Source: Diprion similis
Taxonomy: Eukaryota; Arthropoda; Insecta; Hymenoptera; Diprionidae
Assembly (NCBI RefSeq): GCF_021155765.1
Contig: NC_060109.1
Location: 5,667,001 to 5,731,000, forward strand
Direction of reading: 5' to 3'
DNA length: 64,000 bases
A model generated the notes under the pieces. It was not told the origin of the DNA and made no database searches. It saw only the letters and a list, made by a program, of their open reading frames with translations. Shown here piece by piece: positions 44,957-56,333 of the stretch. A program made the translations under genes and the position numbers. Position 1 is the first letter of the stretch. Every line of letters starts with the position of its first letter.

Positions 44957-45890
44957 CGGTGTGCGTGTGTCCGTGTGAGGTGTGCGTGCGTCCGTGTGAC
45001 CGGCCTAATCTGACTTAACGTGGATATGCCGGTTCTGGACCAACGCGTGTGTGTCCGTGTGAGGTGTGTGTGTGTGTGTGTCCGTGGTTCTCAACCTGTG
45101 GTTCTCAACCCGCGGTTCTCAACCTCCATGAGTGTTACCATCAGTGGGTGATTACCATCAGTGAGTGCAATGGTAAGTAGAACCCTGGCCAGCTGCCCAA
45201 TTAATACACCCCGGGGGCCTCTCCGCATAATTCTGTCGTTTTTTTGCGATTTAGCACATTCAAAAATAACACGATCCCTCAGATTTTTTCGCCCCACCGC
45301 AACATTAACATCATATAAAAGCAGTTTTCCAGCAAAAATCCGCAGTTGCAAAATCTTTCATTATGTTAGACTTCCATCTGAACACCAACGTCCGGGTAGT
45401 TGCGACCCAACTCGACTGGACCGATCGGCTAACCCGCGAGCCCCTGCGACAACACTTTGCCCAACAGTGGGCTCGAGTTCGTTGCGACACTGTTAGCGTT
45501 GTTAGCATATGTACCGGGCTACATTTGCCCGCGCTGTTTCATCGCCCAGTGAGTAAAAACAACACCTTCAAATCATCTGTCATCAAAATTGTTAACTCAT
45601 ATAATTTTTTCAGTTTCGACATATCCCAATTTCACAACAATGTACTATTCCACATCTCATATGTTAAACCCGACTCGTTTACGTGTCGAGTTTGTGGAGA
45701 CAGCTTATTCGAAACAACCCGGTCAACAGAGGGTTGTACCAAGTGCGACGAAGTGATGACGAAATTAAAACATATTGTCGAAAGTATCAACTTTCTGTTT
45801 TAATGCAACATAGGAACACGCCTCCACACATTCCCCTGAAAATATAATGTCTGCAGTATCATTTCCGGCCTCAAGCTCAGAGGCCACTCA
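44957..45890 (+). repeat. Polinton left terminal inverted repeat
   Basis: Starts with a GTGTCCGTGTGAGG-type repetitive tract, shares TAACGTGGATATGCCGGTTC with the right end, and extends inward through the Cys-rich gene to about the TGCAGTATCATTTCCGGCCTC block at 45852-45872. Confidence 0.85.
45363..45803 (+). pseudogene. Cys-rich (zinc-binding) protein, left TIR copy
   Basis: Copy of the gene in the right repeat (57623-58238). The first exon starts at ATG 45363 (FHLNTNVRVVATQLDW). A 65-bp GTGAGT...TTTTTCAG intron at 45549-45613 is recognisable. The second exon has CRVCG and CTKC pairs, likely one zinc site. In this copy the proposed splice is out of frame, so it would need a compensating change. 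Function unknown. Confidence 0.55.
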
Positions 45891-46009
45891 ATGTCAATAC
45901 ATTGTCTTGCAGTCAGCAATTATACAACACTTCTGCTACCGCTAAAAGGCTTCCCCCACCACTCCTCACCACGATATAAAATGCTGCACTGCTATCTCGC
46001 ATCCGCACA

Positions 46010-46434
46010 GTGTATTACTACAAGTTCGTTGCCTATCAGTTCTACGCCTGTGATATATATCAAGGTGGTGATCGATTCTTTCATCCACCAATTTTTCTGA
46101 ACGTGTGCCATCAGTGCTATAAACAAGTCATATGTGATCATTCAATCCGGTCGCGATCTCTAGGACCTGCATATTTCATATCAACGTGCAAAAACTTGAT
46201 TTTCCCCAATACTGTCACAAGTGTCACATTTCCTTGCTCACGCAATGTGACGAGCCGGCTCGTTGCGAACCACGCATCCCATTACAGTTATCAGCGATAT
46301 CCAGATTCAAAGACATCGAGTGGGAACCAATATACTTTTTTCACCAGGATCTCTCCGTAGTCGATGAATATATTTACGTTAGAGCTGCTAATGAGAACTA
46401 TAGCATAATTGCTGATACTTTGCGCGAAGAGTAG
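46010..46434 (+). pseudogene. Cys/His-rich open frames, unknown
   Basis: Two overlapping frames (46010-46360 and 46186-46434) look like one frameshifted gene. The upstream part has NVCHQCYKQVICDH and the downstream part has FPQYCHKCHISLL and CDEPARCE, paired cysteines suggesting zinc binding. It lies between the terminal repeat and the polymerase. No family recognised. Confidence 0.4.
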
Positions 46435-46504
46435 CTGTGAGTTGAATCGTACATTGTATCACGAGAGCTGTTCATATAATTTTCGAAACGTTTTTGGATG
46501 CACA

Positions 46505-49500
46505 ATGACAAACCGGTTCGACGATTTTCATACCGTAATTGATAAATTAGACATTGCATACCAGCGACTCACTACGGACTCCAATGAAGATCTCGCTTCG
46601 CAGTGGAACACTATTAGTCTCAAACTTCTGAAAACCCTGAACGACTTGTACAGAGATCGAACCACCAGTTTTGCCGATAAACGAAAGATTCAGACTCTCA
46701 TTGTTAAATTGACGTCTCAACGCGCTGTGTTAAACCCTTCAATTCGAGGCGGCTCGCACGACGCTCCGGCCATTCAATGGGATGATTTGGAATCTACGTT
46801 CGAGAAGCGTTTGATCACCGGGGTAATCACCAACTTTCGAATCAGCGATCTAAAACTATTCCTCACAGCTGCATACACCGTTATTTTCGAGAAACTCAAC
46901 ACATTGCTTCGCCAGCATCACCATCTCAAAGTCAACACCACGCTATCTGCAACTTTTGTTTTGGATGTGAAATCCGAAACAAAATTCTTCCATACGAAGA
47001 ACGTCACTCTTCAAACAACCTCGAATCTGGCGGAATAGTACGAAGAGTATGTTGCATCACCTCTACTAGCTCAAATCGAAGAATTTCAGGAGCGCGATAG
47101 TGGCTGGGCCTTGATTAGTATAGATAATTTATTAGTCAAGATGCGATGTGGATAGACTTGCCGAGCGATATTAAGGTTAAAAAAGCCGTGGTTAATGTTC
47201 AAAATGCCGATAACGCTTGTTTTGCTTGGGCTTGCGTATCCGCTCGACATCCTGCTGCTTCACACGCGAATCGAGTAACTTCCTACCCCCGTTACAATCA
47301 AGTATTCAATTTCACTGGTATCAAATTCCCTACAAAATTAAATGACATTCCGAAATTTGAAAAACTTAATAATATTTCCGTGAATGTATATATTCTGGAG
47401 AAACGGGGCAAGCGGCATCAAGTCTTACCACTACTCATCAGTCGGCATGAAAATCCAAGTATCGAACACATCAACTTGCTCATGCTACACGATGAAAACA
47501 TTGACGATGAATTCTCCCATGAAAGAACACACTTCTGTTGGATTAAAAATTTATCGCGACTAGTCAATCGTCAATTGAATGCACGTACGCATGCAATCCA
47601 TGTTTGTAATCGATGTTCACATCTTTTCTACTCCGAAGCAAAATTGCTCGCGCACAGGCTTGATTGCAGTCCAGATACACCTTGGCAACTCACGCTTCCA
47701 GATCAGTCCAACAAGTGGTTAAAGTTTGAGAATAACTCAAACAAAATGCAAGTACCATACATAGTTTACGCAGATTTTGAGTGTTTGTTGGAGAATTCCT
47801 CACAGTCTTCTGAATCATCGAATACGAAGATATATCATAAACATGTACCGTATAGCGTAGGTTATTATTTTGAATGTAGTCACGATGAGTCGCTATCATA
47901 CTACAATTCCTATCGAGGTGTCGATTATCAGAAATGGTTAGCCCATCAATTACACGGAATCGCAGTCAGGGTAGCTGAATACTTCAATCAAAAGAAATCT
48001 ATGTATCAATTGTCTGGTCAACAACAGATTGAATTCGAAAACGCTGTAGTATGTCACATTTGCGAGCTAAAATTTGTGCATCTAAATGATCACGTGAAGG
48101 ATCATTGTCATGTTACAGGACTATATCGCGGGCCTGCACATTCAAATTGTAATCTGAATTACAAACTCAATCGCACCGTACCCGTGTATTCCACAACTTG
48201 AGTGGTTACGATGCGCACTTCATAATCGGTGAATTGGCTAATATTAAATCATCCTCGCTCAGTGTTCTACCAATTACCAAAGAAAAGTACATAGCATTCA
48301 CCCAGACGTTTTACAGCCTCGCCGTAAGACTTCAATTCATCGATTCTTATCGACATATGAGTTCGAGTTTAGCCGAACTAAGTTCTTACCTGCGGCACAA
48401 TGATTTAACGAATTTAAAATGTCAAATCCCCAACGCCACAGATTCGCAATTCAATCTTCTAACCCGCAAAGGGATATTTCCGTATGATTACGTGACCGAA
48501 GCTGACCGACTGAACGAACGCTCATGACCCTCGAAAGAATCATTTTATAACGTATTGAACGACCAAAATATTGAAGACTAAGACTACGCTCATGCACAGA
48601 ACGTCTGGCACAGTTTTAATATCACATCATTGGGCGAGTATAGTGATTTGTATCTGAAAATTGACGTAATGCTCCTTGCAGACGTCTTTCAAAATTTCCG
48701 CGATAATTGCCTCCGAATATATAAGCTAGATCCAGCACACTACTGTACCTTACCCGGTTTTACTTGTGATTGCATGCTTTTCAACACCAAAATTCAGCTG
48801 GAATTACTCCCGGACGTTGATATGCTGCTGTTCATTGAAGGAGGCTTGCGTGGAGGATTGAGTCAATGCTCGAATCGATACAGTATAGCGAATAATAAAT
48901 ATATGACAGATTACAATCCACAGTTGGAAACCAAATCATTGCTCTACTTAGACGTAGATAATTTATATGGTTGGGCGATGTCTCAGTACCTGCCTTGTAG
49001 GAATTTTGAATGGGTGCATCGAGTACATGATTTTGATTTCATGCACGTTGGCGAAGAGTCTGATGATGGATACATATTGAAGGTAGATTTAGAATACCCC
49101 ACCAATGTTCACGTATTACATCAAGACTTACCCTTTTGTCCAAATCATCAAAAACCCCCCGGTGGGAAAACTCCGAAATTTTTAGCTACGTTGCAGAACA
49201 AGACACGTTATGTTATACATTATCGTAATTTGCAACAGTGTGTGAAAAACCGTTTGATATTGCGTAAAAGTCATAGAATATTAAAATTCAAACAATCAGC
49301 ATGGTTGAAGAGTTATATTGATTTGAACACGGCGTTAAGAGCCAAAAGTGCCAACAAATTCGAACAGAATCTATACAAACTGATGAACGACGCGGTATTT
49401 GGTAAAACGATGGAATATGTTCGTAAATATTCCGACGTCAAGTTAACGCGAAAATGGCATGGACGTTGCGATGCCAAAGCACTGATATCGCGACCAAATT

Positions 49501-50177
49501 TCAACAGTCGATGTATATTCGATGAAAATTTCGTTGCGATACAGCTGAACAGGCTCGAAGTGATATTTAACAAGCCAATTTACGCCAGGATGGCCATTCT
49601 AGATTTATCCAAAATTTGCGTCTACGACTTTCATTATTCTTTTATGTTACCAGAGTTTAAATCAAATTGTAAGTTAATGTATACCGATACGGATAGTCTT
49701 ATTTATGAAATAAAATCTTGCGACGTTTATGAATTCATTCGCAACAATATTGACAGATACGACACCAGCGATTATCCTGCGGATAATATTTATAAAATCC
49801 CTCAGGTTAACAAAAAAGTTGTAGGACTAATGAAGGATGAGAGAAATGGCGAAATAATGACTGAATTTGTCGGATTGCGATCCAAAATGTATGACACGCG
49901 AATGGATGACAATAAGATCGTGAAGAGAGCAAAAGGTGTGAAAAATAATGTATTGAACAATCAAATAACTTTCGAAAATTATCTCGACTGCCTTAACCAA
50001 CACGAGAGTATTTCAAAAACGCAGCGAATCATTCGTTCGAATCTGCATAAAGTGTATTCAATTCGACAATTGAAACTTGCTTTAAGCCATCACGATGATA
50101 AGCGGTATTTGCTACCCGATAGTACAGACACGTTACCCTGGGGACATGTAAAAATTACACCATCTGTACAGAAATAA
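46505..50177 (+). pseudogene. polB: Protein-primed DNA polymerase B
   Basis: About 1,220 codons from ATG 46505, broken by a stop near 47036, frame changes near 47140 and 48190, and stops near 48525 and 48580. The N-terminal part (46505-47400) is the region also seen in the collapsed copy. A C2H2-like CNRCSH motif lies near 47610. The exonuclease motif YADFE is near 47773 and HNLSGYDAHF near 48195. Polymerase motif A is DVDNLYG near 48951, motif B KLMNDAVFGK near 49380, and motif C YTDTDS near 49682. These are the 3'-5' exonuclease and palm motifs of family B, protein-primed type. It would replicate the element from terminal-protein-bound ends. Confidence 0.88.
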
Positions 50178-50220
50178 TATTTATTTAACAAAAAATATAA
50201 ACACGATGTGAATAAAACGA

Positions 50221-51104
50221 CTACAATGCATTGTCTTTATTTATCCAAGATTTATGTGATTTATCCAGACCCAACCACTTCACGAACACCTTGTCACCTT
50301 TCCTCTTCAAAACTCTCTCCACTAAATATACGTCGGGATATTTCACGGAATGCAGTTCTTTTTCATAGAAACCCCCCTGGATTGGGTTTGACTGCTGATC
50401 TATCAGAAGATAAGTTCGCGGATTTGTGTTTTGTACTTTTTGAATCTTGAAAATTTCGGTCGACCAATTTGGTGTGTAACCTTTCGCGAATATCGTCTTG
50501 TACTTGCTAACTCTCACGAAATCTCCTACTTTATATTTTACTGGCTTAACTTGTTTAACGTTGCTGTAGACTGTTGCGAGTAACTGGTTTGCATTTTTAC
50601 GATTCACTTTTATCGGTGCCATACCCGTGGTACTATCTTTGCTCTTATTGTATTCCACCACCAACTGTTGTATATTATCAATCCATTTGTATGATCCATT
50701 CAGGCTGAATGATCGCCACATTTTATCCTTGAGTGTGCGATTCCAACGTTCTATGACCAATGCCTTCATAGCGCTGTCGGTTGAGTAATGGTTGATGTTG
50801 TGCTTTTTCATCAACTTTTTGAATTCGGCATTGAAAAATTCTTTACCATCGTCCGATTGAAGATGCTTAGGTGAACGGCCGCTTTGAATAACTTCTTTAA
50901 ATCCGTCGACAACCGATTGAGCACTCTTATTTTTCAGTGCCACAGCCCACGCGAATTTGGATAACACGTCGATGACCGTTAGAATGTAATTGAAATTTCA
51001 ATTTATTTCGGCATACTGCCGTATTTCGACCGAATCCGCTTGCCACAAGTCATCAAAGGCTTTCACGATCACTCGTCGGCGCTTAAAGTTACGACGAGCC
51101 GGTG
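50221..51104 (-). pseudogene. Polinton integrase with chromodomain
   Basis: Read from 51104, the core begins with ARRNFKRRRVIVK and LWQAD (first Asp), then a TGA near 50999, then VIDVLSKFAWAV, QSDDGKEFF (second Asp) and VIERWNRTLKDKMW (Glu). A C-terminal chromodomain-like segment follows (YLVERVLKRKGDKVFVKWLG). The usual N-terminal zinc region is missing: the PY protein runs directly into it, so a deletion has fused the two genes. It converges on the polymerase gene. Confidence 0.85.
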
Positions 51105-52279
51105 CTTGTAGCTCTCTGACCAGCTGTATTTTTTCTCCACTCATTCTTCGAACAATAATATTAGCTTCACGTAATTCCTCCACTATTGAGATAATCTCAT
51201 TCGTGTGAGCCGTGTTACCGGCAGCCTCGAAACGACTCAATAACCACAACCTGTCCACCAACTCGTTTGGATCATCCCAATATGTATACTCTAATCGAGA
51301 ATTCTTTCGCACGATATGTTTACTGGTGTTGAGACCTTCACCGAGTGTCGAGCGACTTGGAAATAACTTGCGTATAATGTTCCGATATTTGTAGGATTTA
51401 TTACCGCATACTTGACCAGATTTTAGATAGCCTTTTTTGTGGGCATTTGTAGAATCTATGATGTCGCGATATTTACGAAGATCATCATCTGTATGAATAT
51501 CTTCGTCGGGGATTTTGTTAAACATGAGTTCCAATATACCCGGAGTTGTTTTGAATCGCATGTTTTTAACGTAAAAATGATCTAGCTCAAATTCAATCGG
51601 TGAGTCACCAATCATGAAACCAGGGGCTCCATCATTGTTCACAAATCTAATTCCGTAAACCGAATCCATTGTATTTGCCGTATCGCGAATTGAATTCATT
51701 ATATAATTCTTGGCCAAAGTGCCAAAGTTTTCCTCGAACGCGCGTTCCATATGCGTTGAAGTATCAGGGTCAGCCATCTGCTCCATCAACGCCGACCGCG
51801 GCGATTCCGTATGAGATTCGGTGACTGGCGTCGTGTGAACCGTTTCACGCAAGACGGGAATAGTTCGCTCAATCGTAAAGTTTGCGTCATCTTCAATATC
51901 ATTGCTTTCACGCGTATTGGGTGTAGATTGCTCCAGACCTCCTCTGCGTTAAAACACTTTCCTGATAAGCGATTGACTCGGTTTTCGTATGCGATATTCT
52001 GAGTTTGGAGTCTGTTTGTAATAGTCCCAAGCCATACTATTATCCAATTCATCATCATCATTGTCAGCAAACAATTCAGGCTTTATAGCATCCGCTTTGA
52101 ACTCAGATGCATTTGCTATAGCAGTCAGCGGCTCAACAATCGGTTTAAAAGTTCTCTCCATCGCTTCGCTGTCGGCTATCAGTTTTCAATGCTTGTTATT
52201 TCTTCCTCACCGCAGCGCTTGCTTCCACTATCTTGCGCTTCAAATCGGTCTCAGATTTCGTTGTCTTCAGCATACTTAA
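51105..52279 (-). pseudogene. Polinton PY-type conserved protein
   Basis: Starts near ATG 52262 with a Lys-rich coil (TDLKRKIVEASAAVRKK), is interrupted by a stop near 52195 and a frame change near 51950, then continues with PGFMIGDSPIEFELDHFYV, YKYRNIIRKLFP and YWDDPNELVDRLWLL. I recognise this as the conserved Polinton gene usually found between integrase and ATPase; function unknown. The C-terminal end is fused to integrase by deletion. Confidence 0.65.
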
Positions 52280-52332
52280 AGATGTTGTAGGCACACATTC
52301 AGACGTAACACTGTAACCTCAGGCGGGTTACA

Positions 52333-53025
52333 TCACGTTTTTATGATAAATTCATCGAATCCTCTGCGATATCGACCGGAATTCATAGGACTATCTTTAT
52401 CAATCGTAAGAAATCCATACTTCGAACGCCAGCAGATGGAGCATAATTTTTCAAATTCAGCATACTTCATATCTGTATTCACATGATCATCGAATACATG
52501 CCGCAAGTTCTTAGCGTCTTGTTTGAAGAGAATTATGAAGTTTGCATTGTCACGAATCAGATGTTTGGGGATTTTTGTGTATGTTTGACACAGATAGAAA
52601 CAATCAACTGATTTATGTCGACCCATGCAGAAATATTCTCTAACCACGTCCTGCTTATCACAGGCAATATCATCGAAAATAAAAATCGTGTTCGGCTTGG
52701 ATTGCTCCACCGGAATTACGTCACAATTGTTGGAATAGGTAAGATAGGACACACCAGGTACACGATTCAAGACCTTGCGTAAATATTCATATTTTGGCTG
52801 TGCCAAAGACTTGGAATATATGTATACATTCTGGAAACGTAATGCGTTGGGATTAATGAGAAGGCTGATAACTACGTTGGTTTTTCCGCAATTCGACGGT
52901 CCGCAAATAATTCTTCTTACGGATGTCGGTAATAGTTTACCGTGGCGATTAATTTTTGACACATGTTGCACGTCGTTGTCCAAATTTTTGATTGGTAAAG
53001 TGACGGACTGTTTTATAAATTTCAT
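52333..53025 (-). CDS. Polinton DNA-packaging ATPase (FtsK/HerA type)
   Basis: A 230-residue open frame. Walker A is GPSNCGKT near residue 42 and Walker B is TIFIFDDIACD near residue 114. A FILLFKQD segment is in the position of the arginine/sensor region. Length is usual for Polinton and adintovirus ATPases. The start ATG is at 53025; the next gene begins on the other strand 69 bp away, so the intergenic stretch may be a divergent promoter. Confidence 0.93.
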   Translation of the reverse strand: MKFIKQSVTLPIKNLDNDVQHVSKINRHGKLLPTSVRRIICGPSNCGKTNVVISLLINPNALRFQNVYIYSKSLAQPKYEYLRKVLNRVPGVSYLTYSNNCDVIPVEQSKPNTIFIFDDIACDKQDVVREYFCMGRHKSVDCFYLCQTYTKIPKHLIRDNANFIILFKQDAKNLRHVFDDHVNTDMKYAEFEKLCSICWRSKYGFLTIDKDSPMNSGRYRRGFDEFIIKT

Positions 53026-53093
53026 GTTGTTGCATGAGTCTCAGTGGGCGAATACATACTGATCAGTTGCTTTTCGGACGCTTGATAGCACAC

Positions 53094-53384
53094 ATGCCCA
53101 GAGGACGAGGAATGTTAAATACCGCAATCAATAATTTGCCCATTGAGCTACATCTACCGGGTTATCAGTTCTGCGGTCCTGAAACACGTTTGCAGCAGCG
53201 TCTTGCCAGCGGTCAAACGGGAGTGAATTTGTTGGACAAAGCCTGTCGAGAACATGATATTGCCTATGCGAAATGTAAAGATCTAAAATTTAGACACGAG
53301 GCTGATAAAAGGTTGGCTCAGGCAGCGTTGCAACGCAGTCGTGAAAGGAAGCAAAGTGGACAGAACGTGTGGTTGAGCAGTTAA
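53094..53384 (+). CDS. PLA2-like capsid-associated protein
   Basis: A 96-residue protein starting at ATG 53094 (an upstream in-frame start at 53034 exists). The block LPGYQFCGPETRLQQRL then ACREHDIAYAK has the calcium-loop and HD catalytic dyad layout of the phospholipase A2 domain of parvovirus VP1 and adintovirus proteins. The C-terminal third is basic. In viruses this domain assists passage through membranes. It is intact here. Confidence 0.8.
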   Translation: MPRGRGMLNTAINNLPIELHLPGYQFCGPETRLQQRLASGQTGVNLLDKACREHDIAYAKCKDLKFRHEADKRLAQAALQRSRERKQSGQNVWLSS

Positions 53385-53391
53385 CAAAACC

Positions 53392-53862
53392 ATGCGTGCT
53401 AAAGTCAAACTTGGTATGGGTATTAGAAAACCCTCGGTACGTGCTGCTATAACATCCGCACGTCAGGTGGTGAAAAAGTTTAAACCGACGGACAAAGGGA
53501 GCGTAATACGCATAGCGCTTAAAGCAGCGAAACAGGCAATTGGAGGGGATAAGAAGAATATTAAATTGCCCAGAGTGTTGAAGGTTGCAAAGCATGGTGG
53601 TTTTCTACCGCTATTAATACCCATATTCGCGGGGCTATCAGTCGCGGGATCGTTGGCAGGTGGGGCGGCCGGCATCGCTAAAGCGGTGAATGATGCGTCG
53701 GGCGCGGCTAAAGAATTGGAAGAAAACGAACGTCACAATAAGACAATGGAGGCTATCGCATTGGGTGGACGTGGTAGGGGACTTCATTTAGCACCTTACA
53801 AGAAAGGATGGGGGCTATTCTTGGAATCAACCAACAAGCTAAAAAAAAACTCCAAAATGTGA
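53392..53862 (+). CDS. Membrane-active virion-like protein (adenovirus pX/pVI-like)
   Basis: 156 residues, starting 7 bp after the preceding stop. A highly basic N-terminal 75 residues is followed by a hydrophobic Gly/Ala segment (FLPLLIPIFAGLSVAGSLAG) at about 78-97 and a basic tail. This layout matches the basic/hydrophobic membrane-active proteins encoded by adintoviruses and Polintons. The end overlaps the protease start by 55 bp in another frame. Confidence 0.65.
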   Translation: MRAKVKLGMGIRKPSVRAAITSARQVVKKFKPTDKGSVIRIALKAAKQAIGGDKKNIKLPRVLKVAKHGGFLPLLIPIFAGLSVAGSLAGGAAGIAKAVNDASGAAKELEENERHNKTMEAIALGGRGRGLHLAPYKKGWGLFLESTNKLKKNSKM

Positions 53863-54221
53863 AACTTCCGCAAGAGGTTACTACAGACCGTAAACTGTGG
53901 AAATTTGCCAAAAAGATGGAAATATCACATTTCCGGGGTATTTTCATGCGGAACAATTTACCGAATCGAATCAGAGTTCGCGAGAGCGGAATTATAAATT
54001 TAGATAGTGATGCGGAATTGGGGACACATTGGGTGGCTTATAAAAAAATTGGACACAACGTGTATTCTTACGACAGTTTTGGCAATTTACCACCGCCGAA
54101 CGAAGTTGTGCGATACTTCGGTGGAAGGAATGTTATCTGGTACAATCATGACAGGCATCAGTCCGACAACGCATCCAATTGCGGAGAGTTGTGTTTGAAA
54201 TTTCTCGCAGCGAAGGAATAA
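53808..54221 (+). CDS. Adenain-type cysteine protease
   Basis: 137 residues from ATG 53808. THWVAYKK supplies the catalytic His, YDSFG the acidic residue, and NCGELCLKF the Gln/Asn-x-Cys nucleophile region, in the H-D-C order of adenovirus maturation protease (C5/Ulp fold). It is likely to process capsid precursors. Its stop overlaps the penton start (TAATG). Confidence 0.88.
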   Translation: MGAILGINQQAKKKLQNVKLPQEVTTDRKLWKFAKKMEISHFRGIFMRNNLPNRIRVRESGIINLDSDAELGTHWVAYKKIGHNVYSYDSFGNLPPPNEVVRYFGGRNVIWYNHDRHQSDNASNCGELCLKFLAAKE

Positions 54222-54952
54222 TGTCTATAACCTTCACGTTAACGGGTAATACATCGACCCTTAGTGCGAATTACTTTCCACCGATAATTCTAAATCACCG
54301 CAAATCGTATTCAATGGGACTGGTCACGTTTCAATCATACAATTCAATACCCAACATTGATGAAACATGCAACAGCTTGGGTTATAATTACAATAATCGA
54401 ATTACTATACCGACGGGGTCATATACCATTGAGGATGTCAACAAATATCTGCAAAAACATATGGAATACGTGATTGATGTTTCACAAAATGTTAGCGCTG
54501 GTAAAAAGGTGGTCGAAGGACCAAACATAATAATTCGAGCCAAAAATAATACACTTGAATCGGAAGTTTGGTGTAGATGGGACATCGATTTCTCGGATGG
54601 TAACTCGATAGCGCCATTGTGAGGGTTTGATGATGGTGAGATACGTAAAGCAGGGGAATGGCACGAGTCGACAAACCCGATAAAAATATCTAAAGTTAAT
54701 TCCATTAAAGTGGAGTGTAGCGTAACATATGGCGCATTCAGCAATAGTTCGCAGGCTCACACGATACACGAATTTTTCCCAGACGTTCCACCAGGTTATA
54801 AAATTTCGGAATCGCCCCGGAGCATCATCTACATGCCGGTGAGTGTTCGCGTGATTGACAATATAACGCTGAGTATAGTTGACCAGAGCGGAGCACCGGT
54901 CAATTTCAGAGGGGAAGAAATCACTATACGACTTCACTTAAAAGAAGATTGA
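54221..54952 (+). pseudogene. Penton (minor capsid, single jelly roll)
   Basis: About 243 codons from ATG 54221, interrupted by one in-frame TGA at 54620-54622 and open in the same frame on both sides. Features are FPPIILNHRKSYSMGLVTF near the N-terminus, GFDDGEI after the stop and VNFRGEEITIRLHLKED at the end, typical of the Polinton penton. A single base change explains the stop. Confidence 0.8.
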
Positions 54953-54954
54953 AA

Positions 54955-55113
54955 ATGCTAACATTCAACAACGCATATAATCAAGCATCCAGCACTGTTT
55001 CGGTCAGTACTGAATCGCCGAGGGATACAAAAGGGTCACTAAATTCCGAACGTTTGCTTACTTCAAAAAGCAAGAAGATTTTGATTTCGCTGGGGTTTAA
55101 ACTTCGAAAATGA
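54955..55113 (+). CDS. Small ORF before the major capsid gene
   Basis: 52 residues, starting 2 bp after the penton stop and overlapping the MCP start as ATGA. Ser/Lys-rich, no known motif. Tight spacing on both sides suggests a real gene, but its length is short enough to be chance. Confidence 0.4.
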   Translation: MLTFNNAYNQASSTVSVSTESPRDTKGSLNSERLLTSKSKKILISLGFKLRK

Positions 55114-56333
55114 TGTCTAACATCCTGAGAATCGATGCATCGCCGGTCTACGACAACAGCATCAACCAGGCGATCGTGCATTCACATAATCCGTATGCAA
55201 ATTCCTCCTACAACAATAACGACGAGATACGCATTTTGATACAACAGCAGGATTTGTGTGTGCTGCCAAGTGAGAGTTTCATCTACATTCAGGGAAAAGC
55301 TTTCAAAATTGTTGCGGGTGCGAGAAATTATCAAATTGATTTTGAGCTGGAAAAAAACTTTCCGTGTTTTTTCTTCGATGAAATACGCTACGAATTGAAT
55401 AGTGTAGAAATTGATCGTTGTAAGAATGTCGGAATAACATCAACGTTGAAAAATTATATTTCGCTGGATCAGAGTAAGAAAAATGCCATGGAAATATTTG
55501 GATGGAAGGATGGTGGATATAAAAGCAACCACCACACGGGTGATTTCAGCCTGTGTATTCCGTTGAATACCGTGCTGGGTTTCGCAGAAGATTATAAGAA
55601 AATTGTTGCCAACGCTCGACATGAGCTCATTATCATACGAAGCAGAACTGATAAAAATTGCTACAAAACTGGTGCGGCTGCGGAAGACATGCGTTCGGAA
55701 ATAACAAAATTATAAAGGAGAATACCGCATGTGGTGCCATCGGATGTTGAAAAGCTGTCGCTATTAAGAATATTGGAGAAAAATCAACCGATACAGATGT
55801 GCTTCAGATCTTGGTCGTTGCACGAATATCCCAATTTACCGAAATCTAAAATGCAAGTTTGGCCCATCAAAATAGCAACGCAACTGGAAAAACCAAGATA
55901 TGTGATATTTGCATTGCAAAGAAATCGGAAGGAAAACGTGAAGAATCATGCGAGTTATTTCGACCATTGCGATTTACGCAACGTTAAGCTATTTCTGAAC
56001 AGTGATTCATATCCATATGAAAATCTAAACGTAAGTTGTAAAAATGAACAATTTGCTCTACTGTACGATATGTATGCTAAGTTCCAGAATTCGTATTATG
56101 GAACTGTGTATAGACCCATTCTGGATATGCAAACTTACATCAAGGATGCACCAATAATAGTGATAGATTGTTCGCGACAAAATGAATCTATAAAAAGTGC
56201 TACAGTTGACATACGAATAGAATTTGAGAGCGAAACGGATATAGAGGATGGTACGGCTGCATATTGTCTCATACTGCACGATCGAATCGTCGAGTACACA
56301 CTTCTAATGAACGTTGTTCGAAAATTGCTGTAA
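55110..56333 (+). pseudogene. Major capsid protein (double jelly roll)
   Basis: About 407 codons from ATG 55110, with one in-frame TAA at 55713-55715. The first part has LPSESFIYIQGK, FFFDEIRYELN and VEIDRC; the second has IPHVVPSD just after the stop, FRSWSLHEYPNLP and VIFALQR. Order and size fit the Polinton/adintovirus double-jelly-roll capsid protein. The rest of the frame is clean, so the stop is probably recent. Confidence 0.85.

Noticed and set aside
50221-50450. 80-codon plus-strand frame at 50208-50450
   Set aside because: Antisense shadow of the integrase C-terminus.
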